In this document: positions 20,870 to 30,399 of the stretch, in pieces | Layout: every line of letters starts with the position of its first letter | Position numbering within the stretch: the stretch's first letter is position 1 | From: Woeseiaceae bacterium | GTDB taxonomy: Bacteria > Pseudomonadota > Gammaproteobacteria > Steroidobacterales > Woeseiaceae | NCBI GenBank assembly: GCA_013138675.1 | Contig: WTCH01000311.1 | Span: forward strand, 1 to 32,720 | Direction: 5' to 3' | DNA length: 32,720 nucleotides | Program-made: the position numbers and the translations under genes | Notes under the pieces: generated by a model | The model's input: the letters and a program-made list of their open reading frames with translations, nothing else | Databases searched by the model: none | Told to the model about the DNA's origin: nothing

Positions 20870-21225
20870 GTCACACAGGTCCGGGCACCGGGTACGCGCC
20901 CTCAAGTCAGTCACACAGGACCGAAGCCGGCATCTTTGTTGCCGGTATGGCTCCCTGCGGTCCGCTTTACTACCGTCAACAAAGATCCCGCCCTCGGCCT
21001 CCCCGGTCATCGCAGAGGTCCGGGCACGGGGTACGCGCGCGAACGTCGTGCGCAGCGCCGCGACAAATTCGCTGCAAGCGGATTTGGACGCACGCAGTGC
21101 GCCCGTAGGGCCAGCGACCGCTGGTCACCCCGGACGCCAAAGCAAGCGGAGAACGATGTGAGCGAGCCATGGATGGCGAGCGAGGTTAAGTGAGGGCGCG
21201 TACCGCGGGTCCGGGCCTGTGTGAC
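20870..21225. repeat. MITE-like non-coding element with ~38-bp imperfect terminal inverted repeats
   Basis: Left end GTCACACAGGTCCGGGCACCGGGTACGCGCCCTCAAGT (20870-20907); reverse complement of right end (21188-21225) GTCACACAGGCCCGGACCCGCGGTACGCGCCCTCACTT; 31/38 identical by manual alignment. No convincing ORF inside. Confidence 0.7.
20929..20989. repeat. Stem-loop inside the 20870-21225 element
   Basis: GGCATCTTTGTTGCCGGTA (20929-20947) and TACCGTCAACAAAGATCCC (20971-20989) are inverted with 17/19 matches, 23-nt loop. Confidence 0.75.
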
Positions 21226-21228
21226 GAG

Positions 21229-21639
21229 TTACTTGACGACTTTGAGGTGCGGACGCGAGCGCGTCGTTTCGATTTCGGCGTCGGCCTCGGCCTCGCTGAC
21301 TTTTTGTTCAGTTGTGTCAGCGTCGTGCGAGAAGATCATGCCCTGCCCCGTTTCTCGCGCATAGATACCGAGAACCGACTTCATCGGTACCCAGACATCA
21401 AACGGCACACCCGAAAACCGGGCACGGAAGCTGACCGAATCATTGGTCAACTTGAGATTATGTGCCGCCGTCTCGCTGATATTGAGAATGATTTTGCCGT
21501 CTTTGACGTGTTCTCTTGGAACGCTGACACCATCAACTGAAGCATCCACCACAATATGCGGCGTATGACTGTTATCGCCCATCCACTCATGCATGGCGCG
21601 AATCAGGTACGGTCTTTTTGAACGGCTTGGGTTACTCAA
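21229..21639 (-). CDS. sspB: ClpXP protease specificity-enhancing factor SspB
   Basis: KRPYLIRAMHEWMGDNSHTPHIVVDA ... FDVWVPMKSVLGIYARETGQGMIF plus C-terminal ClpX-binding tail RPHLKVVK. Start uncertain: TTG at 21639 (LSNPSRSKRPYLIRA) preferred over the supplied ATG at 21738. Confidence 0.92.
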   Translation of the reverse strand: MSNPSRSKRPYLIRAMHEWMGDNSHTPHIVVDASVDGVSVPREHVKDGKIILNISETAAHNLKLTNDSVSFRARFSGVPFDVWVPMKSVLGIYARETGQGMIFSHDADTTEQKVSEAEADAEIETTRSRPHLKVVK

Positions 21640-21719
21640 CGCGGACGAGTCCCGAATATCTCTCAATACTTTCCCAAGCTTATCATTGTTTGCAGCTTCT
21701 GCAGGAAAAGTGACATAAC

Positions 21720-21733
21720 GTGGGATAACCCAC
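21720..21733 (-). promoter_or_regulatory. Hairpin in the sspA-sspB gap
   Basis: Minus strand GTGGG-TTAT-CCCAC shortly after the sspA stop codon. Confidence 0.4.
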
Positions 21734-21738
21734 ATCAA

Positions 21739-22368
21739 TCAGAGATGCATTTCCTGTTCGAGTTCGGTCAGGCTCTGCAAGAATGAGCGCCGCGCGAAAA
21801 CGCGTTTCATGTAATCCTCGATCGGTTCCGCCTGGCTGCCAAGATCAATGCCATACACGGGCAGGCGCCAGAGTATCGGCGCGATCGTCGAATCGACCAG
21901 GGAGAATTCATCGCTGAGGAAATACGACTTCGCACCAAACAACTCAGTGCTCTGCAGGATGCTTTCACGCAGCAACTTGCGCGACTTGCTGCCGAGCTTT
22001 CCGTCACCGTTCGACTCGGCCTCCTCGGCCAACGAATACCAATCTGTCTCAATGCGGAACAGAGCCAGTCGGAACTGTGCACGCATGACCGGGTCCACCG
22101 GCATTAACGGCGGATGCGGGAATCGTTCGTCAAGGTACTCGATGATGACGCGCGAATCGTAGAGTGTGAGGTCACGATCCACGAGTGTTGGTACCGTGTG
22201 GTACGGGTTCAGATCCATCAGGTCTTCCGGCAGATCGTTGCCCAGCACGGTAGAGATTTCGATGTTGATGTTCTTCTCGGCAAGGACCAGTCGCGTGCGG
22301 TGACTGTGAATTTCAGTCGGTCGCGAAAACAGGGTCATCACGGAGCGTCGGTTGGCGATAACGGCCAT
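21739..22368 (-). CDS. sspA: Stringent starvation protein A (GST-fold RNA polymerase-associated protein)
   Basis: MAVIANRRSVMTLFSRPTEIHSHRTRLVLAEKNINIEI ... DLNPYHTVPTLVDRDLTLYDSRVIIEYLDERFPHPPLMPVDPV. Supplied ORF starts at 22446 inside the cytochrome c1 gene; ATG at 22368 matches the SspA N-terminus. Confidence 0.95.
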   Translation of the reverse strand: MAVIANRRSVMTLFSRPTEIHSHRTRLVLAEKNINIEISTVLGNDLPEDLMDLNPYHTVPTLVDRDLTLYDSRVIIEYLDERFPHPPLMPVDPVMRAQFRLALFRIETDWYSLAEEAESNGDGKLGSKSRKLLRESILQSTELFGAKSYFLSDEFSLVDSTIAPILWRLPVYGIDLGSQAEPIEDYMKRVFARRSFLQSLTELEQEMHL

Positions 22369-23135
22369 TATTTGACGTCCTTCCAGATTTGCTTCTTGAG
22401 CATGACAGCGATGACCCAGAATACGATCAGGTACATCAGGACCCACACGCCCAGCTTGCGGCGTTCGGAACGAATCGGTTCCGAAATGTAGGCGAGAAAA
22501 TTAACCGTATCGCGAACAAAGTCGTCGAACTCTTCCGCCTCCATCGAGCCCGTTGTCACGTGCTCGAATCCGACGAACTCGTGAGTTGTCGTTGTCGACC
22601 CGTCTTCGCGCGTTTCGACGTGCTCCGAGTAAATGGTCTTCTGATATCCCTGCAGCTCCCACAGGACGTGCGGCATACTCGTACCAACCAGTACAATGTT
22701 GTCGACCCCCGTTGGACTGTCGGCATCCAGATGGAAGCCCTTCAGGAAGTTGTAGATGTAGTCCGCACCCTTGGCGCGCGCCATCAGCGACATGTCCGGA
22801 GGCGCGGTTCCATACCAGCGCGCAGCGTCGTCAGACGGCATCGAGGCCTGAATGGTCTCGAAGGTCTTTTCGGCATTGAACATCAGGTTATCAACGAGTT
22901 GCTCTTCCGACAATTCCAGGTACTTGCCGATCGTGTTGAAGCGCACGTATTGCGCCGAGTGGCAACCCGAACAGTAGTTCATGAAGTTGCGTGCTCCGCG
23001 CTGCAGCGATGAGATATTGTCCGGGTCGATATCGGCAGACTCGAGCTCGGCGCCACCTCCGGCGGCAAATCCTTGCAAACTGATGAATAACGCAGCCATT
23101 GCGATGGTCGGCCGCAACATCTTTAACTTATTCAT
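22368..23135 (-). CDS. petC: Ubiquinol-cytochrome c reductase cytochrome c1 subunit
   Basis: N-terminal signal peptide, FMNYCSGCHSAQYVRF (CxxCH heme site), C-terminal TM anchor (LGVWVLMYLIVFWVIAVMLKKQIW). Confidence 0.95.
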   Translation of the reverse strand: MNKLKMLRPTIAMAALFISLQGFAAGGGAELESADIDPDNISSLQRGARNFMNYCSGCHSAQYVRFNTIGKYLELSEEQLVDNLMFNAEKTFETIQASMPSDDAARWYGTAPPDMSLMARAKGADYIYNFLKGFHLDADSPTGVDNIVLVGTSMPHVLWELQGYQKTIYSEHVETREDGSTTTTHEFVGFEHVTTGSMEAEEFDDFVRDTVNFLAYISEPIRSERRKLGVWVLMYLIVFWVIAVMLKKQIWKDVK

Positions 23136-24378
23136 GGTATTTCACCCTGTCTGGCACGGGTTTCGTCTTGTCTATCGACGTGTAGTACGGCATCAGCAGG
23201 AAGAACATGAAATAGAGGACTGCGAAGAACCTTGCTGCCATGACATACGCGTCTGTTGCTGCCTGCAGTCCAAGGTACCCGAGAGCTACAAAAGAGATGA
23301 CGAAGGTCGTCAGCGCCGTCTTGTACATCCAGCCGCGGTAGCGAATCGACTTGACCCTGGCCCGATCGAGCCACGGCAGGAACAGTGGCAGCACAACCGC
23401 GATCGCGAACAGAATAAAGCCCCATAGCTTGCTGGGTACGGCGCGAAGAATTGCGTAGTACGGCGTGTAGTACCAGACCGGCGCGATGTGCTCCGGCGTG
23501 GCCGTCATGTTGGCCGGTTCGAAATTCGAATGTTCGAGGAACATCCCGCCCATCTCCGGCGCGAAAAATACCACGCCCGTAAACAGCATCAGGAACACGA
23601 TGATCCCTACAAGATCCTTCGTCGTGTGGTGCGGGTGGAACGGCACGCCGTCGAGAGGTATGCCATCCGGTCCCTTGTGTTCCTTGATCTCGATGCCATC
23701 CGGATTGTTTGAGCCAACATGGTGCAAGGCAACGATATGGACAAATATCAGCCCGATCAGCGACAACGGTAAAACAATGACGTGCAGCGCAAAGAAGCGA
23801 TTAAGCGTGATGTCCGATATTGAGTAGTCGCCACGAATGAATTCGACCAGCGCATCACCAATACCCGGAATCGCACCAAACAGGGAGATGATGACCTGCG
23901 CACCCCAGTAGGACATCTGGCCCCACGGCAGCAGGTAACCTGCGAAGCCCTCGGCCATCAGCACGAAGAAAATCAGCATGCCGATGATCCAGATCAGTTC
24001 ACGCGGCTTTTTGTAAGACCCGTAGAGCATTGCGCGGAACATATGCAGGTAGACGACGATGAAGAAGAACGACGCACCGGTGGAATGCATGTAGCGAATG
24101 AGCCAGCCCCACTCGACGTCGCGCATGATGTACTCAACCGAGGCGAAAGCTTCGTCTGCACTCGGTTTGTAATTCATCGTCAGGAAGACACCGGTCACCA
24201 GCTGAATGACGAGCACGACCATGGCCAGCACGCCGAATATGTACCACCAGTTAAAACTCTTCGCCGCGTAATACTCAGTGACGTGGTACTTCATCGTTTC
24301 CGTAAACGGAAAACGATCGTCGATCCACTTCATGAGTCCGCCCTGCGGCTTGCCAACTTCTGCTTCGATTCTCGCCAT
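23128..24378 (-). CDS. petB: Ubiquinol-cytochrome c reductase cytochrome b subunit
   Basis: Polytopic 416-aa ORF: FNWWYIFGVLAMVVLVIQLVTGVFLTMNYKPS, GYLLPWGQMSYWGAQVI, PEHIAPVWYYTPYYAILRAVPSKLWG. Confidence 0.97.
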   Translation of the reverse strand: MARIEAEVGKPQGGLMKWIDDRFPFTETMKYHVTEYYAAKSFNWWYIFGVLAMVVLVIQLVTGVFLTMNYKPSADEAFASVEYIMRDVEWGWLIRYMHSTGASFFFIVVYLHMFRAMLYGSYKKPRELIWIIGMLIFFVLMAEGFAGYLLPWGQMSYWGAQVIISLFGAIPGIGDALVEFIRGDYSISDITLNRFFALHVIVLPLSLIGLIFVHIVALHHVGSNNPDGIEIKEHKGPDGIPLDGVPFHPHHTTKDLVGIIVFLMLFTGVVFFAPEMGGMFLEHSNFEPANMTATPEHIAPVWYYTPYYAILRAVPSKLWGFILFAIAVVLPLFLPWLDRARVKSIRYRGWMYKTALTTFVISFVALGYLGLQAATDAYVMAARFFAVLYFMFFLLMPYYTSIDKTKPVPDRVKYHE

Positions 24379-24974
24379 TACGTTGCTCCCGTGTCCTGGC
24401 CGATCAGAATCAGGTCATCCCTGACAAACCGGTGCGGCGGAACCCGCAAGTTCGTTGGTGCCGGAACACCCTTGGAGACACGTCCTGCCAGATCGAACTT
24501 CGACCCGTGGCATGGACAGAAGAAGCCTCCACCCCAGTTTTCGCTGGGACGTACTTCAAAATCTTCGAGCGGTGCACAGCCAAGATGCGTGCAAGACCCT
24601 TCAACAACCAGGTACTCAGGCTTAACCGAACGCGTTTCATTGGCTGCGTAGTCGGGCTGCTGTTCAACGACTTCGGAATTCGGATCGCGGAGATTATCGA
24701 GAGACTCCTGCAGGCGAGCCAGCATGCCCTCATCGCGTCGCAGGACGAACACCAGCCGTCCGCGCCACAGCACACGGATCAACTCGCCCGGCTCCAAAGA
24801 CCCTATCGGCACTTCGACCGGCGCACCGAGCGCTTGCGCTCTGGCACTGGGCTGCAGCGACGAAAGAAACGGAATTGCAGCAAATCCGGCGCCAACGGCC
24901 CCGGTAACAACGGTTGCTACAGTCAGAAAATGACGTCTGTTGCGATCGATGCGATCAACGTCGTCCTCACTCAT
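24378..24974 (-). CDS. petA: Ubiquinol-cytochrome c reductase Rieske iron-sulfur subunit
   Basis: Twin-arginine-like N-terminus ([15 protein letters not shown]) and Rieske cluster motifs CTHLGC and CPCHGSKFD. Confidence 0.97.
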   Translation of the reverse strand: MSEDDVDRIDRNRRHFLTVATVVTGAVGAGFAAIPFLSSLQPSARAQALGAPVEVPIGSLEPGELIRVLWRGRLVFVLRRDEGMLARLQESLDNLRDPNSEVVEQQPDYAANETRSVKPEYLVVEGSCTHLGCAPLEDFEVRPSENWGGGFFCPCHGSKFDLAGRVSKGVPAPTNLRVPPHRFVRDDLILIGQDTGAT

Positions 24975-25132
24975 CAGGCACTCCCATACGCCCGGCCGAA
25001 AAAAGGTTTGCTTTGGGGCCTCTTTGTCGGCGCGTTTTATTATGCTTTGTATCGATTCTTATAGATTTGCAGCAAGCCCGGTTTGGCGTCAGGATGACAC
25101 CTGGTCCAGGCCATGGTGCGTAGCTCGCGCGC

Positions 25133-25161
25133 ATTATACACGTGGCGAATCAAAGTTGGCT
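25133..25161 (-). promoter_or_regulatory. Candidate promoter for the petABC operon
   Basis: Perfect TATAAT on the minus strand (25138-25133); the -35 position at 17-bp spacing (AGCCAA, 25161-25156) is weak and lies within a palindrome. Confidence 0.45.
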
Positions 25162-25202
25162 AGCCAAGTGGCCTTTCCAATTGATTATCAAGGGAATTTA
25201 GT

Positions 25203-26282
25203 TTGGCCGGTTTGAAATCAGCAACGTTGTTTGTGCTGCAATCGATCGTCGTCGGTCTTGCGGTGGCATTCCTGGTCGTGCTGATCCGTCCCGACTTGCT
25301 GCCCTCAATTGCCGGCGGTCGCGGTGGCGCGCCGGCGAGCTACGCTGATGCCGTGGAAATCAGCGCTCCAGCGGTCGCCAATATCTTCACCAAGCGGGTC
25401 GTCGAATACGCGCCGGCAGCTGGCGAACATGCTCGTTTGGGGGTCGAGACGGCCTATGGCTCGGCCGTTGTCATCGATCCGGAAGGCTACCTGGTCACGA
25501 ATTTTCACGTGGTGGCCGAGGCGGCTGAAATTCGTGCACAGCTGTCTGACGGCCGGCTCGCAAATGCCCGGGTCGTCGGCGTCGATGCCGAGACCGACCT
25601 GGCGTTGCTCAAAGTCGACCTCGGCACTTTGCCGGCAATCAAATTGGGAAATTCGGGGCAGTTACGCGTCGGCGATGTCGTGCTTGCGATCGGCAATCCC
25701 TACGGCCTGTCAAAGTCTGTGACGCAAGGGATTGTTAGCGCAACGGGCCGCCACGGCCTCGAGGAACTGGTTACTTTCGAAGATTTCATCCAGACCGACG
25801 CGGCAATCAATGCCGGCAACTCGGGTGGTGCACTGATCAACGTCGCAGGGGAGCTGGTCGGCATCAATACGGCCGTGCTCGCGCAGGACTCCGGCACCGA
25901 AGGCATTGGTTTCGCGATTCCGGTCGACCTGGCTCGCGGTGTGGTAGATGAAATCAAGAAACATGGTCGCGTCATTCGCGGCTACCTCGGGTTTCAGCCC
26001 GACGATATGACCAGCGCGGAAAGAAGTGCGCTTGGCGTCGAAGGCAATGTTGGCATCATGCTGGACGTCGTTTTTGAAAGCAGCCCTGCCGACATGGCCG
26101 ATCTCAGACGAGGCGACGTTATTGTCGCCATCAACGGTGAAGCGATTTTCTCGCAGAAGCAGGCGCAGCTGGTCGTAGCAGGCACGAGCCCGGGCGATGA
26201 GGTCAATATTGTCGGTATTCGCGACGGTCAGCGATTCGAGACAACCGTGATCGCTACCGAGCGTTCCGGCTACGCCGAATAG
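25203..26282 (+). CDS. degS: DegS/AlgW-type periplasmic serine protease (HtrA family, single PDZ)
   Basis: TTG start with AAGGGA SD; N-terminal TM anchor; catalytic VTNFHVV (His), TDLALLKVD (Asp), AAINAGNSGGALINVAGELVGINTAV (Ser); single C-terminal PDZ. Confidence 0.92.
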   Translation: MAGLKSATLFVLQSIVVGLAVAFLVVLIRPDLLPSIAGGRGGAPASYADAVEISAPAVANIFTKRVVEYAPAAGEHARLGVETAYGSAVVIDPEGYLVTNFHVVAEAAEIRAQLSDGRLANARVVGVDAETDLALLKVDLGTLPAIKLGNSGQLRVGDVVLAIGNPYGLSKSVTQGIVSATGRHGLEELVTFEDFIQTDAAINAGNSGGALINVAGELVGINTAVLAQDSGTEGIGFAIPVDLARGVVDEIKKHGRVIRGYLGFQPDDMTSAERSALGVEGNVGIMLDVVFESSPADMADLRRGDVIVAINGEAIFSQKQAQLVVAGTSPGDEVNIVGIRDGQRFETTVIATERSGYAE

Positions 26283-26284
26283 CG

Positions 26285-27800
<1,516 letters not shown>

Positions 27801-27916
27801 ATGTTACGTAATACCTCAGGGCGCGCAGTGTACCGGGAATGCGCACGGCTTCCCAATGCGGGGCACTGATTGTGTATGATAGCCGGCCCGAAGTGGCTCA
27901 CCATGCCGAATAGCCT

Positions 27917-28894
27917 ATGGTCGTAAACCTGCTCATTGTCGTCGCCGGCCTCGTGCTTCTGCTCTGGGGCGCGGACCGATTTGTGTACGGTGCGGCAGCT
28001 GCAGCACGCAACATGGGCGTCGCGCCGTTGATGATCGGACTGACCGTCGTTGCTTTCGCCACCTCGGCGCCCGAGATACTGGTCTCCGTTGATGCCTCCC
28101 TGCGCGGGCAACCCGGACTTGCCTACGGCAACGCGATCGGCTCGAACATTGTCAATATTGGCCTGGTTCTCGGCACCGTAGCGCTCATTCGTCCGATCCA
28201 GCTTCGTTCGGCGACTTTGCGGCGCGAGATGCCGGCCCTGCTGGCGGTCTCCCTGCTGACAGTGTCGCTGTTCCTGGATTCCTACCTGAGCCGAATCGAC
28301 GGCATTGTCATGCTGACGGGTCTCGTAATTGTGATGATCTGGCTCGCCCGTCTGGGCATGCGCTCTGCACCCTCAGATCCGATCAAGAAAGAATATGAGG
28401 CCGAGATCCCGGTCAACGTGTCCATGCGCACGGCCATCCTCTGGTTCATCGTCGGATTTGGCACTCTGATGGTTGGCGCGCATCTGCTCGTTGGCGCATC
28501 CATCGAGATAGCACAAGTGCTCGGGGTCAGCGAGGTCGTTATTGGCATCCTGCTCGTTGCGTTCGGCACCAGCCTTCCCGAGCTGGCCGTCAGCCTGGTC
28601 AGCGCGTTGAAGGGCGAATATGGGCTCGCAATCGGCAATATCGTCGGCTCCAATATTTTCAACTTGCTTGCTGTCATCGGTGTAGCGGCAACTATCGCGC
28701 CATCGCCTATGGCGCCGTCGGTCCTGTCCCTGCATATATTCGTCATGGTCGCGTTTACGCTCGTGTTGTTCGCAATGACCTACGACTACGACGGCAAAAG
28801 CGAATTATCCCGAATCGAGGGCGCTGCGCTTCTGATCGCATTTATTGCTTACGATACCTACGTGGTGCTGCAAAACGTTAGAATGGACGGATGA
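27917..28894 (+). CDS. yrbG: Calcium/sodium antiporter (CaCA family, YrbG-like)
   Basis: Two inverted CaCA repeats: GLTVVAFATSAPEILVSVDASLRGQPGLAYGNAIGSNIVNIGL and GILLVAFGTSLPELAVSLVSALKGEYGLAIGNIVGSNIFNLLAVIG. Confidence 0.93.
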   Translation: MVVNLLIVVAGLVLLLWGADRFVYGAAAAARNMGVAPLMIGLTVVAFATSAPEILVSVDASLRGQPGLAYGNAIGSNIVNIGLVLGTVALIRPIQLRSATLRREMPALLAVSLLTVSLFLDSYLSRIDGIVMLTGLVIVMIWLARLGMRSAPSDPIKKEYEAEIPVNVSMRTAILWFIVGFGTLMVGAHLLVGASIEIAQVLGVSEVVIGILLVAFGTSLPELAVSLVSALKGEYGLAIGNIVGSNIFNLLAVIGVAATIAPSPMAPSVLSLHIFVMVAFTLVLFAMTYDYDGKSELSRIEGAALLIAFIAYDTYVVLQNVRMDG

Positions 28895-28915
28895 CACCGA
28901 CGACCGGGGCCGTAA

Positions 28916-29899
28916 ATGCCGCTCGAGCTCACATCTGACCAACTTCTCGCACTGGCTGCCGAGGTACTCGACATCGAGTCCCGGGCGGTCGACGCACTTC
29001 GCAGCCGCCTGGACGCCAGTTTCGCCGCTGCCTGTGAGCTCTGCATGAACACACCGGGGCGTATTGTCGTCACTGGCATGGGCAAGTCCGGCCACATCGG
29101 CAACAAGATCGCGGCGACACTCGCCAGCACCGGTACCCCATCATTTTTCATGCATCCGGGTGAAGCCAGCCACGGCGATCTCGGCATGATCACGGGACAG
29201 GATGTGCTACTCGCCGTGTCGTATTCCGGCGAGACCGACGAAGTGCTGACGATCCTGCCGCTCGTCAAACGGATGGGTGCGAAAATGCTGTCACTGACCG
29301 GCAAACCGAAGTCGACGCTGGCCAAAGCTGCCGATGTGCATCTCGATGTCAGCGTGAGTGAGGAAGCCTGCCCACTGAACCTGGCGCCGACTGCCAGCAC
29401 CACGGCGACCCTGGCCATGGGCGACGCCCTGGCCGTTGCCTTGCTCAAGATTCGGGGATTCACTGCAGAAGACTTTGCGATGTCTCATCCCAGCGGTAGC
29501 CTGGGCAAGCGACTGTTACTTCGCGTCGCCGACGTCATGCGCAGCGGCGATGACGTGCCAAAAGTGACTGCGGATGTTTTGCTCAGCGAGGGCTTGATGG
29601 AAATGACGCAGAAAGGCCTCGGCATGACCGCCGTTGTCGACGCTGACGAGAACATCCTCGGCATCTTCACCGACGGAGATTTGCGCCGCGCGCTCGATGC
29701 CGGCGTCGATGTACGCAAGACCGCGATGCACGAAATCATGCACACGAAATGCAAGACAACAACCTCTGACATACTTGCTGCCGAGGCAGTGAACGTGATG
29801 GAGGAAAACAAGATCACAGGCCTGCTGGTGACCGATGAGGGCGGCCGGCTCGTGGGCGCTTTGAATATTCACGATCTGTTTCGCGCAGGCATCATGTGA
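28916..29899 (+). CDS. kdsD: D-arabinose-5-phosphate isomerase KdsD
   Basis: SIS domain (RIVVTGMGKSGHIGNKIAATLASTGTPSFFMHPGEASHGDLGMI) plus tandem CBS domains. Confidence 0.96.
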   Translation: MPLELTSDQLLALAAEVLDIESRAVDALRSRLDASFAAACELCMNTPGRIVVTGMGKSGHIGNKIAATLASTGTPSFFMHPGEASHGDLGMITGQDVLLAVSYSGETDEVLTILPLVKRMGAKMLSLTGKPKSTLAKAADVHLDVSVSEEACPLNLAPTASTTATLAMGDALAVALLKIRGFTAEDFAMSHPSGSLGKRLLLRVADVMRSGDDVPKVTADVLLSEGLMEMTQKGLGMTAVVDADENILGIFTDGDLRRALDAGVDVRKTAMHEIMHTKCKTTTSDILAAEAVNVMEENKITGLLVTDEGGRLVGALNIHDLFRAGIM

Positions 29900-30399
29900 G
29901 CGCACCGAATTCAAAATTGTCCGCCATACGCCTTGTCGCATTTGACGTCGATGGCGTATTCACGGATGGCCGCTTCTACCTGTCAGATGACGGTGTCGAG
30001 TCCAAGGCATTCAACACGCAGGATGGCTTCGGGATTCGCCAACTTATCAACGCCGGTATCGATGTCGCCGTCATCAGCGGGCGGCAATCAGGCGCCGTGG
30101 AACGCCGCATGGCAGAACTCGGTGTCACGCACGTCATCCAGGGGTGCAAGGACAAAGTCGCCGCGCTCGGCGAAATCGTCGAAACGCTCGGCATTACGAC
30201 CGGGCAATGCGCTTACGCCGGTGACGACGTTCCTGACCTGCCGCTATTGAACACAGTCGGATATTCAATTGCTGTCGCCAATGCCGTATTAGAGGTTCGC
30301 GAACAGTGCGATTACACAACGTCCGCTGACGGCGGTCATGGCGCCGTTCGTGAAGTTTGCGAACTCATTCTTGCAGCCAGAACTGGAGCACAGCCGTGA
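29896..30399 (+). CDS. kdsC: 3-deoxy-D-manno-octulosonate 8-phosphate phosphatase KdsC
   Basis: HAD motif VAFDVDGVFTDGRFYL, VISGRQSGAVERRMAELGV, YAGDDVPDLPLL; GTG start overlapping kdsD stop. Confidence 0.96.
   Translation: MSAPNSKLSAIRLVAFDVDGVFTDGRFYLSDDGVESKAFNTQDGFGIRQLINAGIDVAVISGRQSGAVERRMAELGVTHVIQGCKDKVAALGEIVETLGITTGQCAYAGDDVPDLPLLNTVGYSIAVANAVLEVREQCDYTTSADGGHGAVREVCELILAARTGAQP

Noticed and set aside
20910-21040. CRISPR-like reading of the repeated GTCACACAGG and GTCCGGGCAC motifs
   Set aside because: Only two or three copies, irregular spacing, mixed orientation and no cas genes; better explained as TIR-related motifs.
20868-21193. ORFs 20868-21161, 20936-21193 and 20976-21170 inside the repeat element
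   Set aside because: Composition driven by inverted repeats; no recognised domain, no good ribosome-binding site; overlapping frames on both strands.
20870-21225. Assigning the element to a named IS/MITE family
   Set aside because: The ends GTCACACAGG...CCTGTGTGAC do not match a family I can name with confidence, and no clear target-site duplication is visible.
25100-25110. CCTGGTCCAGG odd palindrome in the petA leader
   Set aside because: Short, common in GC-rich DNA, and not positioned at an obvious promoter element.
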